A DNA stretch of 64,000 nt from Methanolobus zinderi (GCF_013388255.1 NZ_CP058215.1:248001-312000), one strand, 5' to 3'; positions 48,151 through 56,492 are shown, counted from the first letter of the stretch. A program made the numbers and translations. Notes: generated from the sequence alone by a model not told the origin.

Positions 48151-49173
48151 TCATTCAACTCTTATGACCAGTCCTCTGAGCAATCTTCCGAGGATATCCG
48201 ATCCGGTAATGATCTTTTTTTCCGGATCGTCCCTGTTCCAGTAGAGTATCAGGTCCTCGTCAATAACATCATCTTCCAGGTCCATAGGATAGACCTTGAG
48301 GCGATTGATGACACTACCTATCTTCTCATTAGGATCTGACACGACAATCGGATGGTGGCAGTATCTGTAAGGATCAAAGCCCTTATCGATCCTGAGCGCA
48401 CCCCTCAGGAAGCCATCCGAGTCAATGGCCGTCTTTGGCTCATCATTCTCATTCACTACGATGATCCATTTCTTTCCGGATGCCGCGATATTTTTGAGTA
48501 GCTCGTCCCCGGGGTCCCTTGTGATTTCAGGGAATACAGGGCGGTTGTTCTCAAAAGGCAATTGAATTATACTCTGCGGATGGATCAGTGAACCTTCTTT
48601 CTTGATGGCAAGATCATCGATGGAAAGGAAATTCAGGGCTCCTCTACCCTCAAACCGGTCAATGTCCGAAAGGGATGTTGCCACGTGTTTTGATATCATC
48701 GTACGGAATGCCTTTTCCTTAAAGTACTCAACCTTTTCTTTTCCCAGCAAAAGGTCAAGAGCAATAGCCGAGGGCTTTGCTACAGGATAAAGTATTATTC
48801 CGTAGAATCTTACCAGGGGTGAAAGAAAGGCTCCCATTTTCAGTGCATTGCGTGAGAAGTAAGCCTGAGGCAACAGCTCTCCGAATGTTGCAATTCCCAC
48901 TGTTGAAAAGAAGAAAGCTGCAACACCTGTCATCACAGTGTCGGTCAGCAGTGCAAGTAAAGTGTTTACCGCAACATTTCCCCATAGCAGTGTGGCAAGC
49001 AGGTAATTCGCATCCTTGCGAAGACCCATGACCTTCAAAGCATAGGGATTTTTCAACTCCGATTCGATCTCAAGCCTCAGGGGACTCAGACCGAAAAGGC
49101 CGATGGTCAGCCCTGAAAAGATAGCTGATTGCGCCAGACATAAAAAAATGAAGATCCATGTGATTTGAACCAT
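48151..49173 (-). CDS. CNNM/CorC-type (DUF21 plus CBS) membrane protein
   Basis: 340 residues from the ATG at 49173 (two TTG codons just upstream are alternative starts). The DUF21 region (about 1-140) has three or four TM segments, with GLTIGLFGLSPLRLEIE and the GELLPQAYFSRNAL motif typical of CNNM transporters. Two CBS motifs follow (SLIHPQSIIQLPFENNRP; HPIVVSDPNEKIGSV), where Mg-ATP normally binds. CNNM/CorC proteins move Mg2+ or Co2+, usually exporting Mg2+ with Na+ coupling. This archaeal member lacks a CorC_HlyC tail. Confidence 0.85.
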   Translation of the reverse strand: MVQITWIFIFLCLAQSAIFSGLTIGLFGLSPLRLEIESELKNPYALKVMGLRKDANYLLATLLWGNVAVNTLLALLTDTVMTGVAAFFFSTVGIATFGELLPQAYFSRNALKMGAFLSPLVRFYGIILYPVAKPSAIALDLLLGKEKVEYFKEKAFRTMISKHVATSLSDIDRFEGRGALNFLSIDDLAIKKEGSLIHPQSIIQLPFENNRPVFPEITRDPGDELLKNIAASGKKWIIVVNENDEPKTAIDSDGFLRGALRIDKGFDPYRYCHHPIVVSDPNEKIGSVINRLKVYPMDLEDDVIDEDLILYWNRDDPEKKIITGSDILGRLLRGLVIRVE

Positions 49174-49263
49174 GATGCTCAACAATATTAGATATTATTT
49201 GTTTTGGGTTTTACAGAAAATTATCTTTGTATGCTATTTAATCTGTTATGCTTGTGTGACTAC

Positions 49264-49290
49264 TCCCTCCACTGAAGTAGAGGGCATCTA
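49264..49290 (-). ncRNA. Right-end hairpin, probable 3' end of TnpB guide RNA (reRNA/omegaRNA)
   Basis: On the minus strand, CCCTCTAC TTCA GTGGAGGG pairs over eight bases and lies just after the tnpB stop codon. In characterised IS605-type systems the guide RNA overlaps the 3' end of tnpB and ends at the right end, its guide being the adjacent flanking sequence. Here that guide would be read from about 49255 leftwards. Inferred by analogy; expression unknown. Confidence 0.6.
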
Positions 49291-50391
49291 AGCTTTTTGT
49301 GCTACAGACTGTAGCCCCAGTCTGTGTATATTAATGGCAGCATTGTGGTCTCTGCTCAGAACAAGACTGCAGAAAGGACAACTGTGTGTTCTTTCAGAAA
49401 GGTTTTTTCGGACTATCTGACCACAACCAGAACACATTTGCGAAGTGTTGCTTGGTTCGACAAGCTCTACATCCTTACCGGCCCATTCTGCCTTGTAAGT
49501 AGTGATACTTATCAGTTTATTCCATGAAACATCTGCAATGTGCTTTGCAAGGCAATGGTTTTTGATCATTGCCTTGACGTTTAAATCTTCAAAAACTATC
49601 AGGTCATATGCTCTGACAAGTTCCAGACTTACTTTTTGAACAAAATCCTGTCGTTTATTGGCAATCCTTTCATGAATATGTCCGACTATTTTGAGTGCTT
49701 TCTTCCATTCAGGTGAACCTTTGACGGCCTTTGACAATCTTCGTTGTGCTTTTGCCAGGTGCTTTTCTTCGCTTACAAAGAATCTGGGATTTGGGATATC
49801 CTGACCATTTGATAATGTCAGAAAACTTTTAATTCCTACGTCCACTCCCACAGATTGTCCTGTTAGTGGTATTGTTTCTTGATTATCAATATCGACAAGG
49901 AAAGATACAAACCATTTTCCTGTAGAATTTTTTCGAATAGTAAGTCTCTTGATACTTCCGACAATAGGCCTATGCAGTTTTACCTTGATCTCGCCTATCT
50001 TTGACAACCATAGTTTGTTATCCTGCAGTTCAAAACCAGACTGAGTATAAGTGATACTGTCATATCTGTTCTTACCCTTGAACCTGGGATAACCCGGGTT
50101 CTCTCCGTTCTTACATCGTCTGAAGAATGCCTGAAAAGCAAGGTCCACTCGCTGCACTACATCCTGTAAGACCTGAGAGTGTACATTCCTGAGTTCAGGT
50201 TTGATCACTTTCCAGCCAGGGAGCATCTTCTTGGACTCAAAGTACCCGATGTTCTCCTGTTCGAACTCCCATGCATTCTTCCGTAGTGCCAGCGTTTCAT
50301 TATATGCCCATCTGCAAAGCTCAAGTGTGTCAGCAAGAGTTGATTTCTGAGCTTTTGTAGGATAGATACGGTAACGAAACACTTTATTCAA
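49288..50391 (-). CDS. tnpB: TnpB (RNA-guided nuclease of IS605 group)
   Basis: 367 residues from the TTG at 50391 with GGAGATAAT upstream; a TTG four codons earlier reads MEIILNKVF and is the alternative. It has the classic opening VFRYRIYPTKAQ. RuvC-I is at VGVDVGIKSFLTL (Asp), RuvC-II at VFEDLNVKAM (Glu), a zinc ribbon at CSGCG...CPFC, and RuvC-III at SRDHNAAINI (Asp). All three catalytic acids and four zinc cysteines are present, so the protein looks active. TnpB cuts target DNA under guidance of the RNA from the element's right end and helps keep it in place. Confidence 0.9.
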   Translation of the reverse strand: MNKVFRYRIYPTKAQKSTLADTLELCRWAYNETLALRKNAWEFEQENIGYFESKKMLPGWKVIKPELRNVHSQVLQDVVQRVDLAFQAFFRRCKNGENPGYPRFKGKNRYDSITYTQSGFELQDNKLWLSKIGEIKVKLHRPIVGSIKRLTIRKNSTGKWFVSFLVDIDNQETIPLTGQSVGVDVGIKSFLTLSNGQDIPNPRFFVSEEKHLAKAQRRLSKAVKGSPEWKKALKIVGHIHERIANKRQDFVQKVSLELVRAYDLIVFEDLNVKAMIKNHCLAKHIADVSWNKLISITTYKAEWAGKDVELVEPSNTSQMCSGCGQIVRKNLSERTHSCPFCSLVLSRDHNAAINIHRLGLQSVAQKA

Positions 50392-50403
50392 AATTATCTC
50401 CAA

Positions 50404-50626
50404 TTTTCAAATGTGTTGCATATATTTTAATGCTTCTATGCAAAGTTGACGGGCTGTATCCCACCTTTGAAAAGGCGGGGATTAGCCCTTCCTTATTCCT
50501 AAAGCTTTTCTTTGTATTAAGTTTATGTAGTAGTGATTCATAATCGTTTCTTTCCATTCTCATATGAGCTTAATTGTTTTTGTTTAAAGGAAGTTACATA
50601 TATCTTCACCATTATCTACCCCCTAC
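50404..50626. promoter_or_regulatory. IS left end and tgtA promoter
   Basis: 50404-50490 belongs to the mobile element (cruciform at 50451-50487). 50491-50626 contains an ACATATATC TATA-like element about 30 bp before the tgtA ATG, suggesting a leaderless message. Nothing else seen. Confidence 0.5.
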
Positions 50627-52099
50627 ATGTCATCACGATTCGATATTATTCATAAAGATGCCGCAGGTCGTATCGGCAGGCTGAAAACACCGCATGGTGT
50701 AGTGGAAACGCCCACTGTTATGCCTGTCATCAATCCCAATCTCCAGACCATAAAACCGTCAGAGATGAAGGATTTCGGAGCAGAGATACTCATTACTAAC
50801 TCATACATCATCTATCGTAAGGACGAGCTGCGTGAAAAAGCACTCAAGGACGGGTTGCATGCCCTTCTGGACTATGACGGTCCCATCATGACCGATTCTG
50901 GTTCTTTTCAGCTGTCAGTCTACGGCGAGGTCGAGGTCACGAATGAGATGATCATCGACTTCCAGCAGAAGATAGGTACGGATATCGGCGTTCCTCTTGA
51001 TATTCCTACACCTCCTGATGTACATTTCAGGCGTGCAGAAGAAGAGCTTGAGATTACGATCGATCGTCTCAAGGAAGCGCGTGAGATGGTGAAAGGTGAT
51101 GGCATGCTTCTTGCAGGTCCGGTGCAGGGCTCCCGGTATGCTGAACTCAGGGAAAGAAGTGCAAGAACCCTCTCAGAAATAGGCTTCGATGTGTATCCGT
51201 TCGGAGCTGTTGTTCCTCTTATGGAATCCTATCGCTACGCTGATCTGGTAGATGTAATAGCAGCTTCCAAGAAGGGACTTGATCCTACAGCCCCTGTACA
51301 CTTATTTGGCGCAGGTCATCCCATGATGTTCGCACTGGCAGTTGCTATGGGTTGCGATCTATTTGACTCGGCAGCATATGCACTGTATGCAAAGGACAGG
51401 CGCTACATCACTTCAAGGGGCACATATCACGTTGACGGTCTGAAGTACCTGCCCTGTTCATGTCCGGTATGCATGAGCCATTCGGCAGATGAGTTGAAAA
51501 AGGCCCCTAACTGTACAGAACTGCTGGCAAGGCATAATCTCTATGTCACTTTCGAGGAAGTTCGTGAGGTCAGGCAGGCTATCTGGGAAGGCAATCTGCT
51601 GGAACTTGTGGAGCAGCGCTGCCGCTCCCACCCGCGTATGCTCGAAGCCCTAAAACAACTTTACAAATACTCCTCTTGGCTCGAGGAAGTGGATCCGGCA
51701 TCCAAGTCCACCTTCTTCTACTGTGGTCCGGAGTCTGCAAAACGTCCTGAACTGCTGCGTTTTGGAAAACAGCTGGACAGGTTCACAATAAAAGGCTCTG
51801 CTCTTATAAGGGCAAATTCCGGTAAAACTGATAACCAGTATGATAATGTGCTGATGTTCAAACCACCTTTCGGTGCCTATCCGCAGGAACTTGCGGAAAT
51901 CTATCCTCTGAATGCTGAAGTACTAAGGACACCTGACTATGAGTCTCTTGAGCAGGCTTATATGAACACCATCAGACTTGCCGAACTGAATCCCGAAGCA
52001 GAGTTTACTTTTATTATGCAGGAGAGGTTCGAACATCCCCTTGTAAAAGAACTGGAGGAAATGGATAACTTCACAGTGGTTCGTCTGGAAAGTGAGTAA
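50627..52099 (+). CDS. tgtA: Archaeal tRNA-guanine(15) transglycosylase
   Basis: 490 residues. The TGT barrel opens with FDIIHKDAAGRIGRL and PTVMPVINPNLQTI. The active-site Asp is in MTDSGSFQLS and the second catalytic Asp in the GCDLFDSAAYALYAKD region. The zinc site is LPCSCPVC followed by a later His. The enzyme replaces G15 in the tRNA D loop with preQ0, the first step of archaeosine formation; ArcS in this window carries out the next. There is a C-terminal domain (about 350-490) but no PUA domain, which ArcS has instead. A decayed copy of this gene's last 115 bp lies at 57430-57545. Confidence 0.93.
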   Translation: MSSRFDIIHKDAAGRIGRLKTPHGVVETPTVMPVINPNLQTIKPSEMKDFGAEILITNSYIIYRKDELREKALKDGLHALLDYDGPIMTDSGSFQLSVYGEVEVTNEMIIDFQQKIGTDIGVPLDIPTPPDVHFRRAEEELEITIDRLKEAREMVKGDGMLLAGPVQGSRYAELRERSARTLSEIGFDVYPFGAVVPLMESYRYADLVDVIAASKKGLDPTAPVHLFGAGHPMMFALAVAMGCDLFDSAAYALYAKDRRYITSRGTYHVDGLKYLPCSCPVCMSHSADELKKAPNCTELLARHNLYVTFEEVREVRQAIWEGNLLELVEQRCRSHPRMLEALKQLYKYSSWLEEVDPASKSTFFYCGPESAKRPELLRFGKQLDRFTIKGSALIRANSGKTDNQYDNVLMFKPPFGAYPQELAEIYPLNAEVLRTPDYESLEQAYMNTIRLAELNPEAEFTFIMQERFEHPLVKELEEMDNFTVVRLESE

Positions 52100-52314
52100 T
52101 TAATTTCCAATTCTTATTTTTTTAATCAGATGCTACAAGTCATATACGTCATAATCGATTAGGTGCAGCCTTGATCTTTCAGTTCTTATTCCGCTTCTAC
52201 TTTCAATGGATGCTTTCCAACAGTTGTGTCGAGGAAAATATACTATTCTAATTATGATTTCAGTGTCATTAAACACTGAATAGCATATATAGCAATAGAC
52301 CAAAGTAGTAGTGT
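52100..52314 (+). promoter_or_regulatory. Promoter of the sulfur operon with operator-like palindrome
   Basis: TTCAGTGT CATTAA ACACTGAA (52259-52280) is a perfect 8-bp inverted repeat. It ends four bases before a TATA box CATATATAG (52284-52292), so it overlaps the place where TFB would bind. The ATG lies at 52315, about 25-30 bp from the TATA box, suggesting a leaderless message or very short leader. A regulator bound to the repeat would block transcription initiation. Confidence 0.65.
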
Positions 52315-53577
52315 ATGAAAGAAATTACTACTGATGAATTATCTGATAACTTGCATAGATATAAGGTAATAGATATCAGGTCCGTTGACGCCTACAACGG
52401 ATGGAAAGAGAGTGGAGAAGCAAACGGGGGACACATTAAGGGTGCAAAATCACTTCCATACAAATGGTCACACTATATTGACTGGATAGAGATCGTCAGA
52501 AACAAGGGGATAATACCGGAAGATTCCCTGCTGATCTATGGTTATAACAGGGATAACATCGAGGAAGTGGCAGAACTATTTGAAAAAGCTGGATATCCTG
52601 ATGTAACTGTCTACAATTCATTTTTCGAATGGGCGGAAGAGGATCTGCCCATGGAGCAGCTTGAAAGGTACAGGCAACTGGTCTCTGCTGACTGGCTTAA
52701 TGATCTTATCAGTGAGAATAAGGCTCCTGAGTATGACAACGATAAGTTCGTGATCTGCCATGTGCACTACAGGAACCCTTCTGATTATGATGAAGGGCAT
52801 ATTCCGGGAGCCATACCCATTGATACTAATTCCCTCGAATCCACGGAAACATGGAACCGTCGCTCTCCTGAAGAATTAAAGGAAGCACTGGAGAATGCAG
52901 GTATATCCCATGACACCACGGTTATTGTCTACGGAAGATTTTCGTATCCTAAGAACGAGGACCCTTTCCCGGGAAGCAGTGCAGGCCATCTGGGTGCGAT
53001 GAGAGCTGCGTTCATCATGCTCTATGCTGGTGTAAATGATGTGCGTATACTCAATGGAGGTCTTCAGTCCTGGCTCGATGCAGGTTATGAGATATCAAAG
53101 GAGCCTGCGAAGAAAAGCAAAGTATCCTTTGGTATACACATTCCTCAAAAACCGGAACTTGCAGTCGATCTGGAGGAGGCCAGGGAGATTCTCGAAGCCT
53201 CTGACAAGAACCTTGTTTGCGTCAGAAGTTGGAGAGAGTACATAGGAGAGGTGAGCGGTTACAATTATATCGAGAAAAAAGGCCGCATCCCCGGAGCGCT
53301 TTTCGGAGACTGCGGTTCGGATGCCTATCACATGGAAAACTACAGGAGCCTGGACCATACCATGCGCGAGTATGGGGAGGTTGCGCAAAATTGGAAAAAG
53401 ATCGGAATCACACCTGATAAGCGCAATGCGTTCTACTGCGGAACCGGCTGGAGAGGTAGTGAAGCCTTCTTTAACGCATGGCTTATGGGCTGGGATAGAT
53501 CCGCAGTATTTGATGGCGGATGGTTTGAGTGGAGCAATAATGATCTTCCATTTGAAACGGGTGAGCCGGAAGAATGA
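52315..53577 (+). CDS. eanB: Triple-rhodanese sulfurtransferase, probable EanB (hercynine sulfurtransferase)
   Basis: 420 residues with three rhodanese domains (about 1-115, 125-262 and 280-415). In the first two the catalytic Cys is absent (LLIYGYNRDN; VIVYGRFSYP); only the third keeps it, Cys375 in AFYCGTGWRGSEAF, preceded by Tyr374. In Chlorobium EanB the active site is Tyr411-Cys412 with a helper Tyr353; here Tyr316 lies exactly the same 59 residues before the Cys (numbers recalled, not checked). EanB replaces a C-H bond of hercynine by C-S using persulfide or polysulfide, giving ergothioneine without oxygen. The gene directly downstream encodes the histidine methyltransferase, supporting this over a generic thiosulfate sulfurtransferase. 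First gene of four joined by ATGA overlaps. Confidence 0.75.
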   Translation: MKEITTDELSDNLHRYKVIDIRSVDAYNGWKESGEANGGHIKGAKSLPYKWSHYIDWIEIVRNKGIIPEDSLLIYGYNRDNIEEVAELFEKAGYPDVTVYNSFFEWAEEDLPMEQLERYRQLVSADWLNDLISENKAPEYDNDKFVICHVHYRNPSDYDEGHIPGAIPIDTNSLESTETWNRRSPEELKEALENAGISHDTTVIVYGRFSYPKNEDPFPGSSAGHLGAMRAAFIMLYAGVNDVRILNGGLQSWLDAGYEISKEPAKKSKVSFGIHIPQKPELAVDLEEAREILEASDKNLVCVRSWREYIGEVSGYNYIEKKGRIPGALFGDCGSDAYHMENYRSLDHTMREYGEVAQNWKKIGITPDKRNAFYCGTGWRGSEAFFNAWLMGWDRSAVFDGGWFEWSNNDLPFETGEPEE

Positions 53578-54536
53578 TTATAGAAGATTTCATGCCGGAG
53601 GTCGGAGAAACTTCGATCAGAGAAAAACTGGTATCCTGTCTGAAATCAAATCCAAAGACCCTTCCCAGTATGTTCTTCTACGACCATAAAGGGTCGGAGT
53701 TGTTTGAGAAGATAACACAACTTGAGGAATATTATCCTCCGAAGATCGAAATCCCTCTGCTCAGATCAACGGCAAGGACATTGAACGGAGAGCTTAATGA
53801 ATGTGATATTGTAGAGCTTGGAAGCGGGGACTGTTCAAAGATCTCGGTGTTTTTGGATGAGGTTCCGGAAGAAACTCGCCGAAATGTCGTTTATTATCCT
53901 GTTGATGTTTCCCGCGAGGCTATAGAGAAATCTGCCGGTATCCTCCAAAAAAGATATCCTGAGATGGATGTCCACGGGATTCATGCTGATTTTCTCGAGC
54001 ATATTGAAAAGATTCCTGGAAAGAGGAAGAGATTTTTCTGTTTTTTCGGAAGCACAATAGGCAATCTGACAGAAGATAAGGCCATGGAGTTTATGAGAAA
54101 CCTGAACAGGATCATGAATAAGAATGACAGGCTTCTCCTTGGAATGGATATGGTGAAAGACGTCGATGTAATCGAGAAAGCCTACAACGACAGTCAGGGA
54201 ATCACCGCAGAGTTCAACAGGAACATACTGAGAGTCACAAACAGTCATCTAGGAACGGATTTCGATCCTGATGACTTCGAGCATGTTGCGTTTTTTAATA
54301 AGGAACTGTCCAGGATCGAGATGCACCTGAGAGCAAAAAGGGATCTGGAAGTTAGAAGTCCCCTGCTGAATGAGAGATTCATCTTCAAGAAAGGTGAGAC
54401 CATCCACACGGAAAACTCTCATAAGTATACTGTGGGCCATATCAGGAAGATGGCAAACGCCGCAGGGCTTTCCCTGGAAAATGTGTATACTGATGATAGG
54501 AAATGGTTCTCTCTTGCGGAGATGGTGAAACGATGA
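53574..54536 (+). CDS. eanA: Histidine N-alpha-methyltransferase, EgtD/EanA type
   Basis: 320 residues. Family signatures are unmistakable: MFFYDHKGSELFEKIT followed by EEYYPP, FFGSTIGNLTED (Asn164, the imidazole contact), GMDMVKD, RIEMHLRAKRD and GETIHTENSHKY (Glu280 and Ser282, the amine-binding pair). This enzyme trimethylates histidine to hercynine with three SAM. EgtD is best known from aerobes with EgtB; here no EgtB is present but a rhodanese of EanB type is, so the anaerobic route applies. The ATG overlaps the preceding stop (ATGA). An ATG six codons later is an alternative start. Confidence 0.9.
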   Translation: MIIEDFMPEVGETSIREKLVSCLKSNPKTLPSMFFYDHKGSELFEKITQLEEYYPPKIEIPLLRSTARTLNGELNECDIVELGSGDCSKISVFLDEVPEETRRNVVYYPVDVSREAIEKSAGILQKRYPEMDVHGIHADFLEHIEKIPGKRKRFFCFFGSTIGNLTEDKAMEFMRNLNRIMNKNDRLLLGMDMVKDVDVIEKAYNDSQGITAEFNRNILRVTNSHLGTDFDPDDFEHVAFFNKELSRIEMHLRAKRDLEVRSPLLNERFIFKKGETIHTENSHKYTVGHIRKMANAAGLSLENVYTDDRKWFSLAEMVKR

Positions 54537-55714
54537 GTGATTTCAGGAAAGATTTCCCGATACTTGAAAAGGAGGTTTACGGGAAACGGCTGGTATATCT
54601 CGACAACGCAGCAACCAGCCAGAAACCGAATTCTGTGATAGATACCATATCCGACTATTACAGCTCAGATAACAGCAATATCCACAGGGGAGTTCATTAC
54701 CTGAGCGAAATTTCAAGTGAAAAATACGAGAAATCGAGGGAAGAGGTAAGCAATTTCATCGGAGCCGGTGAGCCGGGAGAGGTGACATTCACCGCCGGGA
54801 CGACCGATTCGATAAACCAGGTTGCATGCTCGCTTAAATCTATCTTGAAGGGTAACGAGGTATTGGTATCAGGTGTGGAGCATCACTCGAATATCGTGCC
54901 GTGGCAGCTTGCAGGAGCAACACTCAGGGAGATCCCAATGGATGAAGGTTGCAATCTGTTGCCGGATTCCATAGAGATTACGGATAAAACCAAACTGATA
55001 GCCATATCCCATGCATCGAATGTTCTTGGCTCTGTCAATCCGATCAAAGAGGTAGTCGAGATCGCAAAGGAACACGATATCCCTGTCCTTGTGGATGCGG
55101 CCCAGTCCATCCAGCATATGCCGATAGATGTGCAGGATATCGGCTGTGACTTCCTTGCAGCTTCGGGTCACAAGATGTATGCAGCTACCGGGGTAGGCGT
55201 GCTTTACACGAGCGAGCGCTTCGGTGATATCCTGCCTGCAAGAGGCGGTGGGGGCATGGTCGACAGGGTGACACTTGAAGAGACAACCTACCTGAAACCT
55301 CCATTAAGGTACGAGGCAGGCACGCCGCACATTGCAGGGGCAATAAGTATCGCTGCAGCAATCGATTACATGCAGGACATCGGCATGGATAAGATCAGAG
55401 AGCACGAGCATGAGGTGTATTCCTACGCAAGGAATAAGCTGCTGGAAACCGACGGTGTGACGGTTTACGGGAACACCAAAGAGATGTGCGGTTCAATCTC
55501 GTTCAACCTTGACGGAATCCATCACTACGACACGGGACTGATACTGGACAAAATGGGAATTGCCGTGAGGACCGGACACCACTGCGCCCAGCCGTTGATG
55601 AGAACCCTCGGAACTGAAGGCACGGTGAGAGCCAGTTTTGCGTTGTATAACACGAAAGAGGATGCCGACAGGCTGCTAGAAGGCATAGAAAAAGTAAGGA
55701 TGATGTACGCATGA
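54533..55714 (+). CDS. SufS-family cysteine desulfurase in ergothioneine-like operon
   Basis: 393 residues from the ATG at 54533, which overlaps the methyltransferase stop (ATGA); a longer reading from 54503 is unlikely. Fold-type I PLP enzyme of SufS group: DNAATSQKP near 24, EHHSN near 116, PLP Lys214 in ASGHKMYAATG, and catalytic Cys351 in RTGHHCAQPLM. It would take sulfur from cysteine as persulfide. No sufB, sufC or sufD genes accompany it, so Fe-S assembly is not the obvious role; supplying persulfide to the EanB-like protein through the SufE-like gene is more likely. Also resembles EgtE-like proteins in fold, but that C-S lyase is not needed in the anaerobic pathway. Confidence 0.88.
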   Translation: MSDFRKDFPILEKEVYGKRLVYLDNAATSQKPNSVIDTISDYYSSDNSNIHRGVHYLSEISSEKYEKSREEVSNFIGAGEPGEVTFTAGTTDSINQVACSLKSILKGNEVLVSGVEHHSNIVPWQLAGATLREIPMDEGCNLLPDSIEITDKTKLIAISHASNVLGSVNPIKEVVEIAKEHDIPVLVDAAQSIQHMPIDVQDIGCDFLAASGHKMYAATGVGVLYTSERFGDILPARGGGGMVDRVTLEETTYLKPPLRYEAGTPHIAGAISIAAAIDYMQDIGMDKIREHEHEVYSYARNKLLETDGVTVYGNTKEMCGSISFNLDGIHHYDTGLILDKMGIAVRTGHHCAQPLMRTLGTEGTVRASFALYNTKEDADRLLEGIEKVRMMYA

Positions 55715-56118
55715 GAGATGCTGTTCAGGATGAGATCATAGGACAGTTCGACGGCCTCGAATGGCTTGACAAATACGGCCTGCTGATCTCATATGCAAAA
55801 GAGCTTGAGCCCATGGATAAAGAGTTCAGGACCGAGGAGAACTCCATAAGCGGATGCCAGTCCAAGGTCTGGATCAGGACTTACAGGGAGAACGGCAGGC
55901 TTATAATCGATCTCGATAGCGAGGCCATGATAACAAAAGGCATCATCTCACTTTTACTCAAGGTTGTGAACAACCGCCCTCCCCAGGAGATCCTGGATCT
56001 TGATTTGTATTTCATAGACGAGATAGGCCTGAAGTCCAATCTTTCGCCTGCAAGGGCTGATGGGCTGGCTTCGATCATCAGGAGGATCAGGGAGGTTGCT
56101 GAGCGGGAAATGAACTAG
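55711..56118 (+). CDS. SufE-like sulfur acceptor protein
   Basis: 135 residues, typical SufE length. The persulfide-accepting Cys49 is in NSISGCQSKVW, and the segment MDKEFRTEENSISGC marks the family. SufE takes the persulfide from SufS and passes it on, here presumably to the rhodanese. ATGA overlap with the desulfurase gene shows translational coupling. Last gene of the four-gene unit; no clear terminator follows within 100 bp. Confidence 0.88.
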   Translation: MRDAVQDEIIGQFDGLEWLDKYGLLISYAKELEPMDKEFRTEENSISGCQSKVWIRTYRENGRLIIDLDSEAMITKGIISLLLKVVNNRPPQEILDLDLYFIDEIGLKSNLSPARADGLASIIRRIREVAEREMN

Positions 56119-56252
56119 ATACATTGCTCTGTTACCGGATATACGGTGAACAAAGATAATTAAAATACCCTTCAGGGATGCCAGTTACTCCATAAGTTGC
56201 CAAAAGGATTTTGAGTACCGGTTCCATACCTACCTTCAACGGTTGTGAAAAC

Positions 56253-56492
56253 GTGAAAACTGAGAAAAAAGAGTACCTGGTACATAAGCAACTTTATGAT
56301 GAAACCGTGAAAAGGAATAAAAAGATAACCATGGTGAACCTGCTGGTCTTCGGTATAGGCCTGACCCTGAAATATCTGGATAGGCCTGAAATCGGAGAGC
56401 ATTTCATCTGGCTGGGTTTTGTCATCCTTGTATACACGTTCGGCTCCAACATGATGGCAAAACGTGAGATGCTGAAGCATAAGTCAAAATGA
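56253..56492 (+). CDS. Small two-helix membrane protein
   Basis: 79 residues if it starts at the GTG at 56253; a TTG at 56211 would add 14, and neither has a strong ribosome binding site. Charged N-terminus (KTEKKEYLVHKQLYDE), two hydrophobic segments (MVNLLVFGIGLTLKYL; HFIWLGFVILVYTFG) and a basic tail. I do not recognise the family. It follows the sulfur operon by about 130 bp and could be a separate gene. Confidence 0.5.
   Translation: MKTEKKEYLVHKQLYDETVKRNKKITMVNLLVFGIGLTLKYLDRPEIGEHFIWLGFVILVYTFGSNMMAKREMLKHKSK

Larger units (their letters stand above)
49255..50490 (-). mobile_element. IS200/IS605-group element with TnpB only (IS1341-like)
   Basis: A single-gene element encoding TnpB. 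At the 5' end (relative to tnpB) a cruciform lies at 50451-50487: GGGCT/AGCCC outside, CCCACCTTT/AAAGGCGGGG inside, the usual left-end structure in archaeal members. At the other end, directly after the gene, lies the hairpin CCCTCTACTTCAGTGGAGGG (minus strand, 49264-49283) followed by AGTAGTCAC, the usual right end. No TnpA gene is present, so movement would need a helper. Exact boundaries are estimated from these structures. Confidence 0.8.

Noticed and set aside
54503-54532. Upstream start for the cysteine desulfurase (MVLSCGDGETMSDF)
   Set aside because: It would overlap the methyltransferase by 34 nt; the ATG at 54533 gives the ATGA overlap seen at the other two junctions and the family's usual N-terminus.
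56119-56210. Extension of the sulfur operon into the small membrane protein gene
   Set aside because: The gap is about 130 bp and there is no coupling; functional link not supported.
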